The notes below the pieces were generated by a model, which searched no databases, was not told the DNA's origin, and was given only the letters and a program-made list of their open reading frames with translations. A program made the translations under genes and the position numbers. Source: Lentimicrobium sp. (lineage in GTDB: Bacteria > Bacteroidota > Bacteroidia > Flavobacteriales > Flavobacteriaceae). From it: 7,891 bases of DNA. The stretch is from positions 1-7,891 of the forward strand of contig JAEMQE010000119.1 of the NCBI GenBank assembly GCA_022758945.1, read 5' to 3'. Numbering within the stretch: position 1 is the first letter of the stretch; each line of letters opens with the position of its first letter. This document shows, piece by piece, positions 1-6,174 of the stretch.

Positions 1-570
1 GCTTATGGCGAAGCGGCTTTCTATGGCCCAAAGCTGGATTTTATGGTCAAAGATGCCCTTGGAAGACAATGGCAATTAGGAACTATTCAGGTTGATTACA
101 ACTTGCCGGAACGTTTCGAATTGACTTATAAAGGTTCTGATGATCAATTGCATACACCAGTTATGATTCACAGAGCACCTTTTGGATCGATGGAACGTTT
201 TATCGCTATTTTGATTGAACATACAGCAGGAAAATTCCCGCTTTGGTTGATGCCAGAACAGGCTATAATCTTGTGTTTGAGTGAGAAATATGAAATATAT
301 GCAAAAAAAGTTTTAAGTCTGCTAGAAAATCACGAAATTCGCGCCCTAATTGACAACCGAAACGAGACAATCGGGAAGAAAATTAGAGATGCAGAAATGC
401 AGAAAACCCCGTTTATGTTGATTGTAGGCGAGGAAGAAGAGAAAAACGGAACCATATCTGTACGTCGTCAAGGGCAAGAAGGAAATGGCAATATGAGCGT
501 CACAATTGAGGAATTTGCTGCAATTGTAAACGAAGAAATAGGCAAAACATTAAAAACATTTACAGTTTAA
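1..570 (+). CDS. thrS: Threonyl-tRNA synthetase, C-terminal part (5' end outside window)
   Basis: This enzyme charges tRNA-Thr with threonine in the cytoplasm (class II aminoacyl-tRNA synthetase). Only the last 189 residues are present; the reading frame is open from base 1, so the gene enters from the left. The first residues (GEAAFYGPKLDF) and WQLGTIQVDYNLPERF match the end of the ThrRS catalytic core. Class II motif 3 follows as HRAPFGSMERF, with its arginine at residue 66 of the fragment. The His at residue 57 corresponds to the third zinc ligand in E. coli ThrRS. Residues of about 85-189 form the anticodon-binding domain (FPLWLMPEQ, then DNRNETIGKKIRDAEMQKTPFMLIVG). The gene ends 16 bp before the proposed infC start and leads the usual thrS-infC-rpmI-rplT cluster. 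Nothing looks broken. Confidence 0.97.
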   Translation, partial: AYGEAAFYGPKLDFMVKDALGRQWQLGTIQVDYNLPERFELTYKGSDDQLHTPVMIHRAPFGSMERFIAILIEHTAGKFPLWLMPEQAIILCLSEKYEIYAKKVLSLLENHEIRALIDNRNETIGKKIRDAEMQKTPFMLIVGEEEEKNGTISVRRQGQEGNGNMSVTIEEFAAIVNEEIGKTLKTFTV

Positions 571-586
571 CTTAAATAATAAAGTC

Positions 587-1144
587 ATAGCAATAAGAAG
601 CAATAGAGGTTATCAACCTCGAGTAGAAAAAAAAGATGCCCATAGAATAAACAATCTTATTCGTGGGGTGCAAGAAGTAAGACTTGTGGGTGAAAATATC
701 GAGCCAGGAGTTTTTAAACTTTCTGAAGCATTACGATTAGCAGACGAATTCGAATTAGACTTGGTTGAAATTTCGCCTAATGCAGAACCGCCTGTTTGCA
801 AGATAATGGACTATAAAAAGTTCGTTTACATGCAAAAGAAACGTGAAAAAGAGCTTAAAGCAAAATCTACTCAGATTGTAGTGAAAGAAATTCGTTTTGG
901 TCCTCAAACGGATGAACACGATTATGAGTTTAAAAGAAAGAATGCTGAAAAATTCTTGAAAGAAGGTTCTAAATTGAAAGCGTTTGTTTTCTTTAAAGGA
1001 CGTTCAATCATCTATAAAGATCAAGGACAAATCTTGTTGTTGAGATTAGCCACAGATCTTGAAGAATTTGGAAAAGTAGAAGCCATGCCTGTTCTCGAAG
1101 GAAAGAGAATGATTATGTTCATTGCTCCGAAGAAAAAAAAATAA
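587..1144 (+). CDS. infC: Translation initiation factor IF-3, probable ATA start
   Basis: IF-3 binds the 30S subunit, keeps it apart from 50S and checks the start codon and initiator tRNA. The 185-residue product has the N-domain (RINNLIR, VRLVGENIEPG, LDLVEISPNAEPPVCKIMDY), a lysine-rich linker, and the C-domain (VKEIRFGPQTDEHDYEFK, FFKGRSIIYKDQG, MIMFIAPKKKK). The start is unusual. The frame has a stop at 551-553 and no ATG, GTG or TTG before the GTG at 668, which falls inside the N-domain and would remove the conserved RIN--IR segment. ATA at 587 gives an N-terminus of (M)AIRSNRGYQPRVEKKDAHRIN, which fits the flavobacterial IF-3 N-terminus as I recall it. ATA at 593 is a less likely alternative. 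E. coli infC uses AUU for autoregulation, so a rare start is plausible. The gene identity is certain; the exact start is inferred. Confidence 0.95.
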   Translation: MAIRSNRGYQPRVEKKDAHRINNLIRGVQEVRLVGENIEPGVFKLSEALRLADEFELDLVEISPNAEPPVCKIMDYKKFVYMQKKREKELKAKSTQIVVKEIRFGPQTDEHDYEFKRKNAEKFLKEGSKLKAFVFFKGRSIIYKDQGQILLLRLATDLEEFGKVEAMPVLEGKRMIMFIAPKKKK

Positions 1145-1146
1145 AA

Positions 1147-1257
1147 TCCTCCCCCGACCCCTCTGAAGGAGGGGAGAATAAACCATCGTAAGATATTCAA
1201 GGGATAAAAAATATCACTTCTCGGCTCCCTCCCCTTCGGGGAGGGCTGGGGAGGGGA
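1147..1257. repeat. Inverted pair of GC-rich REP-like elements
   Basis: Two C/G-rich blocks of about 31-33 bp, at 1147-1177 and 1225-1257, are imperfect reverse complements of each other, separated by about 47 bp of AT-rich DNA. Each also folds alone. The left block makes a hairpin at 1158-1174 (CCCCTC with a GAA loop). The right block makes a perfect 8-bp hairpin at 1227-1245 (CCCTCCCC-TTC-GGGGAGGG). An inverted doublet of short palindromes is the layout of REP/REPIN elements. It lies within the transcribed infC-rpmI spacer and stands out sharply from the AT-rich surroundings. Membership of a dispersed family is inferred. Confidence 0.65.
1238..1256 (+). other. Potential G-quadruplex tract in the infC-rpmI spacer
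   Basis: The right arm of the inverted pair reads GGGGAGGGCTGGGGAGGGG on the mRNA-like strand: four G-tracts of at least three, with loops of 1, 2 and 1 nt. This meets the usual quadruplex pattern. It would compete with the hairpin at 1227-1245, and it lies about 42 nt before the rpmI start codon. The sequence capacity is direct; actual folding is not shown. Confidence 0.4.
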
Positions 1258-1298
1258 AAAATAAGTAAGTAAGAATAAATTAAAAACACTAGGAAAAA

Positions 1299-1496
1299 AT
1301 GCCTAAAATGAAAACCAAATCTAGCGCCAAGAAACGTTTTAAAGTTACTGGTTCTGGAAAGATTAAGAGAAAACATGCTTTCAAGAGTCACATCTTGACC
1401 AAGAAGTCTAAAAAACGTAAATTAGCTTTGACACACTCAGCGCTAGTTCACAAAACAGATATGAAAAGCATCAAACAACAATTAAGAATTATATAA
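1299..1496 (+). CDS. rpmI: 50S ribosomal protein L35
   Basis: This small, very basic protein of the large ribosomal subunit has 65 residues, the normal length for L35. The N-terminus (MPKMKTKSSAKKRFKVTGSGKIKRKHAFKSH) and the KSKKRKLALTHSALVHKTD segment are diagnostic. The ATG at 1299 is preceded by an A-rich leader (AGGAAAAA) without a strong Shine-Dalgarno sequence, as is normal in Bacteroidota. It lies 154 bp after infC, separated by the GC-rich repeat pair, and 168 bp before rplT. In E. coli, L20 represses rpmI-rplT translation through structure formed around the rpmI start. Whether the spacer structures here do something similar is unknown. Confidence 0.98.
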   Translation: MPKMKTKSSAKKRFKVTGSGKIKRKHAFKSHILTKKSKKRKLALTHSALVHKTDMKSIKQQLRII

Positions 1497-1499
1497 TGT

Positions 1500-1563
1500 T
1501 TGTTGATTATGGTTTGTTGTTTATGGTTTTCAACTCTAAACTCTAAACTCTAAACTCTAAACT
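1500..1563. repeat. Tandem 14-mer doublet and 7-bp microsatellite
   Basis: Directly after rpmI, a 14-bp unit occurs twice in tandem (1500-1513 and 1514-1527, one mismatch). It is followed by four perfect copies of the heptamer AACTCTA at 1532-1559, then a partial fifth copy. The array is non-coding and lies in the transcribed rpmI-rplT spacer. Simple repeats of this sort can change copy number by slippage. Confidence 0.85.
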
Positions 1564-1607
1564 TTTTATTCTTTAGGTTAAAACAATTTAAAATAACCTT
1601 GGAGTAT

Positions 1608-1641
1608 GGCCTTAAGTTCCCTTGATTAAATTCGGGACGCC
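1608..1641 (+). promoter_or_regulatory. Possible stem-loop in the rplT leader
   Basis: GGC (1608-1610) and GTTCCC (1616-1621) can pair with GGGAC (1634-1638) and GCC (1639-1641), giving a bulged stem-loop 23 nt before the rplT start codon. It could be an L20-responsive leader, since L20 is a known autogenous regulator in other bacteria. The pairing is short and no L20 consensus was verified, so this is tentative. Confidence 0.25.
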
Positions 1642-1664
1642 TGCTACAAAAAAACAGAAAAATT

Positions 1665-2009
1665 ATGCCAAGATCAGTAAATTCAGTTGCTAAGAGAGCA
1701 AGAAGAAAAAAGATAATGAAGCAAGCCAAAGGTTTCTTTGGTCGTCGTAAAAACGTTTGGACAGTTGCGAAAAACGCGGTTGAGAAAGCAATGTGCTATG
1801 CTTACCGTGATAGAAAAGTGAACAAAAGAAATTTCCGCGCTTTGTGGATTCAACGTATCAACGCTGGAGCTAGATTAGAAGGAATGTCTTATTCACAATT
1901 CATTGGGAAATGTAAAGCTAACAACATCGAATTGAACCGTAAAGTTCTTGCCGATTTAGCGATGAATCACCCAGTAGCTTTCAAAGCCATACTTAATAAA
2001 GTAAAATAA
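1665..2009 (+). CDS. rplT: 50S ribosomal protein L20
   Basis: L20 is an early assembly protein of the large subunit that binds 23S rRNA. The 114-residue length is typical. The basic N-terminal arm (MPRSVNSVAKRARRKKIMKQAKGFFGRRKNVW) is followed by the globular domain (YAYRDRKVNKRNFRALWIQRINAGAR, then MSYSQFIGKCKANNIELNRKVLADLAMNHPVAF), all characteristic of L20. The ATG at 1665 follows an A-rich leader. It is the last gene of the thrS-infC-rpmI-rplT cluster, as shown by the intrinsic terminator 45 bp downstream. The long 168-bp spacer from rpmI is unusual, because these two genes are often close together. Confidence 0.98.
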   Translation: MPRSVNSVAKRARRKKIMKQAKGFFGRRKNVWTVAKNAVEKAMCYAYRDRKVNKRNFRALWIQRINAGARLEGMSYSQFIGKCKANNIELNRKVLADLAMNHPVAFKAILNKVK

Positions 2010-2053
2010 ACGTTTTATCAACTCAATTTAAGATTACTTACTTATAGAGAAAT

Positions 2054-2077
2054 CCCAATCGAAAGATTGGGTTTTTT
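2054..2077 (+). terminator. Rho-independent terminator after rplT
   Basis: CCCAATC (2054-2060), a GAAA tetraloop and GATTGGG (2065-2071) form a perfect 7-bp stem, directly followed by six T residues. This is a textbook intrinsic terminator and closes the translation operon. Confidence 0.93.
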
Positions 2078-2087
2078 GTTTTAGGAG

Positions 2088-2188
2088 CACGCCATTCCGT
2101 TTTCACAAAGCAGTTGTCCCGCTATTCATTTCAATCCACGCCCAAAAGCGTGGGATTTTCACTTCTATCGGGGCTAATTCACGCCATT
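2088..2188. repeat. Imperfect palindromic element flanked by 9-bp direct repeats
   Basis: The 9-mer CACGCCATT occurs in direct orientation at 2088-2096 and 2180-2188. Between them is an imperfect palindrome. Its core is CCACGC (2136-2141), a 6-nt loop and GCGTGG (2148-2153). Further out, AATCC meets GGATT-like sequence, and CCCG (2118-2121) can pair with CGGG (2169-2172). The layout resembles a small non-autonomous mobile or REP-like element with a target duplication. I recall similar sequences dispersed in flavobacterial genomes, but that is memory and not a search. The 9-mers could equally be internal to the repeat. Confidence 0.5.
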
Positions 2189-2229
2189 TCTCTTTTTTAT
2201 CAACATATCTCCAAGATTCAAATGACAAA

Positions 2230-3096
2230 TCACTTTTTAAGAATATACTTCCCAATAATATATTTCGTTATAGGCTTCAATGTTTTTCCTGTTTCAGGAT
2301 GCAATCCTGGTTGATTGAAATATTCATATTCTTTTTTATTTGGAGATTTTCCATACCAAACTAATGGATTATCAATATCTTCATTTTTAAAAAAAGTCGT
2401 TGTGTCACAAACCGTTATCTTTTTGAAATTGTCTAATAACCCTTGATTGAAAGGGCTCACTTCCGCAGTATCTTTTACTGCATCATATTCAGCTGCTTCA
2501 TAATGATTATTGACCCAAACCATACAATTCTTGTCTCGAAAAAAAATATTTTTGACGCCAAAACCCGCAGCACCAAAAACAAACAAAGGAATCACCGCAA
2601 AAGCTATTTTCTTTGAAACACTCTTCTTATTCAGTTCTTTAAAAATTATCTCCTTTTTAACCTCTTCCATTTCTACCCTTTCCTCTTTTTTGGTCATCTC
2701 ATTTATAGCTACATCCACTGTCAATTCTTCTTTGTTTCCCGCCATAAACTTAGCGTAAGGTCTTGGATTAAAATCTACCAAAACCGCAATTAGATCCAAA
2801 TTTATAGGTCTGGTCGTTTCTGTTTTACCTTTTAGAAAATTACTGATTGGTTTTAATTTATCCACCTCAAAATGCTCAATTTGTTTCTGAATGCTTGATT
2901 TATCATTAAGGTCAAAAAATCTATCCAGTATTTCTCGATCCAATTTGTTTATTCCTTTATCAACCAATACTAAACATAAATTTTTCAATTCTGCAGGAGA
3001 AGGTTTTAGCAAAAATCCTGAAAATTCTCCTGTTTTTGCTTCTTCATATTTTGCTTTTACCCACTTTTTGTAATCATCGGAAGTATTCTTATTCAT
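2230..3096 (-). CDS. Hypothetical single-span membrane protein (288 aa)
   Basis: I do not recognise a named family. From the ATG at 3094-3096 the product is 288 residues. Residues 1 to about 125 are charged and mostly helical (DDYKKWVKAKYEEAKTGEF, LLKPSPAELKNLCLVLVDKG). Residues of about 135-160 are rich in Glu and Lys and may form a coiled coil. One hydrophobic span follows at about 164-184 (KIAFAVIPLFVFGAAGFGV). The C-terminal 100 residues contain two Cys and end in a distinctive tail, PGLHPETGKTLKPITKYIIGKYI, which I vaguely recall from uncharacterised flavobacterial proteins. With basic residues before the span, the N-domain is probably cytoplasmic and the C-domain periplasmic. A TTG at 3168 would extend the frame by 24 residues, but that stretch is made of GGAAT repeats and is better read as non-coding. 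No clear terminator follows. Confidence 0.85.
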   Translation of the reverse strand: MNKNTSDDYKKWVKAKYEEAKTGEFSGFLLKPSPAELKNLCLVLVDKGINKLDREILDRFFDLNDKSSIQKQIEHFEVDKLKPISNFLKGKTETTRPINLDLIAVLVDFNPRPYAKFMAGNKEELTVDVAINEMTKKEERVEMEEVKKEIIFKELNKKSVSKKIAFAVIPLFVFGAAGFGVKNIFFRDKNCMVWVNNHYEAAEYDAVKDTAEVSPFNQGLLDNFKKITVCDTTTFFKNEDIDNPLVWYGKSPNKKEYEYFNQPGLHPETGKTLKPITKYIIGKYILKK

Positions 3097-3105
3097 AGTA
3101 TATAT

Positions 3106-3158
3106 GGAATTAATCGGAATCCTTTGGAATTGTTTGGAATCCTCGGAATGATTGGAAT
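3106..3158. repeat. Phased GGAAT repeat array (six copies)
   Basis: GGAAT occurs at 3106, 3116, 3126, 3136, 3145 and 3154, with spacings of 10, 10, 10, 9 and 9 bp. The array ends 9 bp before the start codon of the minus-strand gene, where it reads as ATTCC repeats. Spacing near one helical turn puts all copies on about the same DNA face. The spacing is not a multiple of three, which argues against a coding role. It could be an operator array or leader repeats. Confidence 0.75.
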
Positions 3159-3232
3159 CCGATGTCAATAGTCAGTCTAAAACCCTATTCCTTTGCTTCA
3201 GAATTAGTTCTTGTCTTAACCTGCAATTTAGA

Positions 3233-3240
3233 CAAATGTA
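3233..3240 (-). promoter_or_regulatory. Candidate -7 element for the minus-strand gene
   Basis: On the minus strand this reads TACATTTG, a perfect match to the Bacteroidota -7 element TAnnTTTG. No convincing TTTG -33 element lies at the right distance. Use of this site would give a leader of about 130 nt containing all six ATTCC blocks. Tentative. Confidence 0.3.
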
Positions 3241-3441
3241 CGAAACTAGTTCTAAAAAAGTGTTGCTAAACAGTATGGCATGTTTATCCGGGAAGTATAA
3301 ATCCTGTTATTCTGTTTCAGCACACTTGACTTCCCAAAAAAGCAAAAGAGCATTCCCTTTTTAAAGGTTTCAGCTCAGGCAAGGATTCGATTTTACTATC
3401 GGACAGCCCAAACTATGTCTAATTTTTAATTCCAAAAAAAA

Positions 3442-3612
3442 ATGAAAAGAATAATTTTAGTAACAATGTACGTCATTGCAAATGTTGTAATGATTTCCTG
3501 CACCAATGATGAAGTGGAAACAACGCCAAACAATAATACAGTGAAAGTGTTCGCGGATGAACCGGGTGATGGTACAATCATTCCTCCACCGATTACACCG
3601 CCCAAACCATAA
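3442..3612 (+). CDS. Small predicted lipoprotein (56 aa) upstream of the histidine kinase
   Basis: This short ORF starts at an ATG after an A-rich leader. The product has a basic start (MKRIILV), a hydrophobic segment and a lipobox-like VVMISC, with Cys20 as the predicted lipidated residue. The mature part is about 37 residues: acidic and Asn-rich at first (TNDEVETTPNNN), then FADEPGDGT, ending in a proline-rich tail (IIPPPITPPKP). It is too short for a globular domain and is probably a surface or periplasmic lipopeptide. I do not know a function. It lies 57 bp before the histidine kinase gene on the same strand and may be co-transcribed, so it might be an accessory or ligand of the sensor (inference). 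An antisense frame exists here but lacks comparable features. Confidence 0.72.
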   Translation: MKRIILVTMYVIANVVMISCTNDEVETTPNNNTVKVFADEPGDGTIIPPPITPPKP

Positions 3613-3669
3613 TACAAATTGTTAGTTTAAATAGTATCAAATTAAAATTAATTTCTGTAATTTCGGGAA

Positions 3670-5394
3670 ATGGCATTAAAAAAGAAACATTTCCCGATTT
3701 ACATTATATTACCATTGCTATTTTTCATAATACATTCCTGTAAAAAAGAGCAGCAAAGTATCCTCAAATCTAAAGGCAATCCTAATTATACTAAGTATAT
3801 AACTCTCGCTGAAAAATTCTTAGAAAATCAAAAGTTTGACAGTGCATTCTATTATTATAATAAAATAAAATCAAGTAGCGACCCTACCAAGGATCAGGAA
3901 AAAATTATTTACTCCTTATTAAAAATCGCATACATCCAGCAAGTTCAAGCTGATTATTCCGGTAGTGAATCTAGCGCAACAGAAGCTCTCCGTTTCTTTC
4001 AAGCCACAACAAACCCTGAGTATAAATGTTTTACTTATAGTGTTTTGGCTTCTAATTATAAAAGCCTATTTGACTTTGACAAAGCCATTTATTATTTCAA
4101 CCAAGCTTATCATTTTGCAGAAAACGAATTGCAGAAAGCAATCCTTAAAAATAATATTGCCGTTATTTTTAGAGAAAAAGAAGACTATCAAAAAGCCATC
4201 CAAATACTTATGCCTTTGAGCCTAAAAAAGGATGTACTAAATAATCCTGAATATTATGCTCTGATACTCGATAATTTAGGCTATTGTTATTACAAATTAG
4301 GAAATACTAAAAGCCTTGGCTATTTAAAACAATCTTTAGTTATCAGAGAAAAAATTAAAGATAATTTTGGTTTGACTACTAGTTATATGAGTTTATCTGA
4401 TTATTTCATTAAAAGCAATCCAAAATTAGCCAATGAATATGCACAACTAGCCTATGAAAACGCAACCATAGTAAATAACACAAGTGATCGTTTAAAATCA
4501 TTGGAGTCATTAATCCAAACCAGCGTTGGCAATCAATCGAAATCCTATTCCGAAAAATACATCCGCATCAATGACAGCATCACTAAAGTAAGGCAAAAAG
4601 CCCGAAATCAATTTGCCAAAATAAAATACGATTCCAAGAAAGAAAAGGAAGAAAATCTAGCCCTAAAAACTCAGAAAACGGAAACTGCACTTGAATTGGA
4701 GCAACAAAAAAACAAAAACCTTCTTTTGTATTTTCTGATACTAATTGGAATTCTCTCTACTATTTTTTTATATTATTATTTAAAAGCGATCAACAAAAAA
4801 GAAAAAATCCAAACCTCTTACGATACTGAGACCCGAATTGCTAAAAAACTGCATGATGAACTGGCTAACGATGTCTATCACACCATGGCATTTGCTGAAA
4901 CACAAGATTTATCTTCCAGTCAAAACAAAGAAATATTACTCACTAATTTAGATGCTATTTACTCCAGAACGCGCAATATTTCAAAAGAAAATAGCACAAT
5001 TGACACTGGGTTACAGTTTGTGGCCGGTCTCAAAGAAATGATGTCCAGTTTCAATACTGCCGCGGTCACTATTTTGATAAATGGTATGGATTCCATCAAC
5101 TGGAATGCTTTGGAAACCAATAAGAAAATTATTGTTTATCGTGTCCTACAAGAGCTGCTAATTAATATGAAAAAACACTCTCAATGTAGTTTGGTCGTCA
5201 TCGCTTTTAAAAAAAATGAAAATAAATTGCAAATAGATTACAGTGATAACGGGCTTGGAGCAGCATCTGACAAAATAAATTCAAGAAATGGACTGCAAAA
5301 TGTGGAAAACCGTATTATGGCTATAAAAGGAACGATTACTTTTGATACTAAACCTGGAAAAGGATTCAAATCTAGTTTCACAATTCCTATATAA
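3670..5394 (+). CDS. TPR-containing sensor histidine kinase
   Basis: This 574-residue protein is the sensor of a two-component system. The N-terminus is a signal sequence with a lipobox-like IIHSC (Cys24), so it may be a lipid-anchored sensor as well as a membrane-spanning one. Residues of about 40-280 are helical repeats of the TPR type (for example FDKAIYYFNQAYHFA and EDYQKAIQIL). A charged coiled coil spans about 305-350, and a hydrophobic span about 351-371. The dimerisation/phosphoacceptor helix contains AKKLHDELAND, with His395 the likely phosphorylated residue (HisKA_3/NarX type). The HATPase domain follows: an N-box with QELLINMKKHS (Asn499), a G1 box DNGLG (526-530), and a G2 region RNGLQNVENRI followed by GKGF. 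All key residues are present. The response regulator gene follows after 9 bp. The signal sensed is unknown. Confidence 0.93.
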   Translation: MALKKKHFPIYIILPLLFFIIHSCKKEQQSILKSKGNPNYTKYITLAEKFLENQKFDSAFYYYNKIKSSSDPTKDQEKIIYSLLKIAYIQQVQADYSGSESSATEALRFFQATTNPEYKCFTYSVLASNYKSLFDFDKAIYYFNQAYHFAENELQKAILKNNIAVIFREKEDYQKAIQILMPLSLKKDVLNNPEYYALILDNLGYCYYKLGNTKSLGYLKQSLVIREKIKDNFGLTTSYMSLSDYFIKSNPKLANEYAQLAYENATIVNNTSDRLKSLESLIQTSVGNQSKSYSEKYIRINDSITKVRQKARNQFAKIKYDSKKEKEENLALKTQKTETALELEQQKNKNLLLYFLILIGILSTIFLYYYLKAINKKEKIQTSYDTETRIAKKLHDELANDVYHTMAFAETQDLSSSQNKEILLTNLDAIYSRTRNISKENSTIDTGLQFVAGLKEMMSSFNTAAVTILINGMDSINWNALETNKKIIVYRVLQELLINMKKHSQCSLVVIAFKKNENKLQIDYSDNGLGAASDKINSRNGLQNVENRIMAIKGTITFDTKPGKGFKSSFTIPI

Positions 5395-5403
5395 CTAACT
5401 ATT

Positions 5404-6072
5404 ATGTTTAATAAAGTTTTAGTAGCCGAAGATTTTGACAGCATCAGTATCACAGTTGAACAAGCCTTGACGGAACTTTCCGTTTCGGAAATTCATCACG
5501 CCAAATATTGTGACGATGCCTTTTTGAAAGTAAAAAAAGCACTCCTTGACGAAGCTCCTTATGATTTATTAATTAGTGATTTATCATTCAAAACGGATCA
5601 TCGGGAGAATCGATTAACCTCTGGTGACGAATTGATTGCAGCAGTAAAAAAAGTTCAACCTGACATCAAAACAGTTGTTTTTTCTATCGAAGACAAATCC
5701 TTCAGGATAAAATCCCTTTTTAATGATTTAGGCATTAACGCCTTCGTTGCCAAGGGAAGAAATAGCATCCCTGAACTCAAAAAAGCCATTCAAGGAGTTT
5801 TTGACAATAATTCCAAAATCATTTCCCGAGAATTGTCTCACGCCTTAAGAGACAAATCCTTAATCGAAATTGAAGCCTACGATATTTCACTTCTAAAGTC
5901 ATTGTCCAAGGGATTAATTTTAGATGAAATTGCATTAGATTTCAAAAACTCGGGAATAACCCCTAATGGTAGCAGCAGTATCGAGAAGAGAATCAACAAG
6001 CTCAAAATATTCTTCAAGGCCAATAATAACGTACATCTTATTGCTATCACCAAAGATTTAGGTTTGGTTTAA
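5404..6072 (+). CDS. Response regulator, receiver plus LuxR/NarL-like DNA-binding domain
   Basis: This is the cytoplasmic partner of the adjacent kinase, 222 residues long. The receiver domain covers about 1-130. It shows the acidic pair Glu9-Asp10, phosphoacceptor Asp59 in YDLLISDLS, Ser94 at the usual Thr/Ser switch position (VVFS), and the conserved Lys117 (FVAKG). The C-terminal part (about 155-222) resembles a divergent NarL/FixJ helix-turn-helix: LLKSLSKGLILDEIALDF corresponds to the LxLxAxGxSNKEIA region, and SSSIEKRINKLKIFF to the recognition helix that usually reads TVKxHxxxIxxKL. A loop (NSGITPNG) is somewhat longer than usual. It is therefore probably a transcription factor. The palindromic promoter 38 bp downstream of its stop codon is a natural candidate target. 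Confidence 0.9.
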   Translation: MFNKVLVAEDFDSISITVEQALTELSVSEIHHAKYCDDAFLKVKKALLDEAPYDLLISDLSFKTDHRENRLTSGDELIAAVKKVQPDIKTVVFSIEDKSFRIKSLFNDLGINAFVAKGRNSIPELKKAIQGVFDNNSKIISRELSHALRDKSLIEIEAYDISLLKSLSKGLILDEIALDFKNSGITPNGSSSIEKRINKLKIFFKANNNVHLIAITKDLGLV

Positions 6073-6109
6073 TTACTTTCAAAATATTTTTTTTAATTTT
6101 TTTTTCACT

Positions 6110-6154
6110 TTACGGTTTCCCGTAAGGATAACATTTTTATTGGGTTTAATTTTG
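6110..6154 (+). promoter_or_regulatory. Palindrome-controlled promoter for the small-gene operon
   Basis: A perfect palindrome, TTACGG-TTTC-CCGTAA (6110-6125), is centred 29.5 bp before TAATTTTG (6147-6154), a perfect match to the TAnnTTTG -7 element. No clear TTTG -33 element is present, and the palindrome sits near where it would be (about -40 from the inferred start of transcription). That fits a class II activator site. The same layout recurs at 7042-7082. T-tracts at 6087-6105 could bend the DNA upstream. The next start codon is 20 bp downstream. Confidence 0.68.
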
Positions 6155-6174
6155 TGAAGATTTAAAACTATACT

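Larger units (their letters stand above)
3097..3441. other. Divergent intergenic region
   Basis: These 345 bp separate the starts of two divergent genes. They hold the GGAAT array, the candidate minus-strand -7 element and a 7-bp inverted repeat, GGGAAGT (3290-3296) with ACTTCCC (3329-3335). A TAATTTTT sequence at 3420-3427 could be a degenerate -7 element for the lipoprotein gene at 3442. I see no convincing gene, and the reading frames here lack coding character. Confidence 0.6.

Noticed and set aside
668..1144. infC starting at GTG 668 (158 aa)
   Set aside because: It would delete the conserved RIN--IR segment encoded just upstream; the similarity to IF-3 clearly continues to about 587.
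1500..1563. Tandem repeats as a CRISPR array
   Set aside because: The units are 7 and 14 bp with no unique spacers.
2114..2314. 66-aa plus-strand frame after rplT
   Set aside because: It runs through the palindromic element and the antisense of the 288-aa gene, with no recognisable protein features.
2230..3168. Minus-strand gene starting at TTG 3168
   Set aside because: The added 24 codons run through the GGAAT array, whose 9-10 bp spacing ignores codon phase; an ATG exists at 3096.
3426..3617. Antisense 63-aa frame opposite the small lipoprotein
   Set aside because: The plus strand has a signal peptide with a lipobox and an A-rich leader; the antisense frame is a low-complexity shadow.
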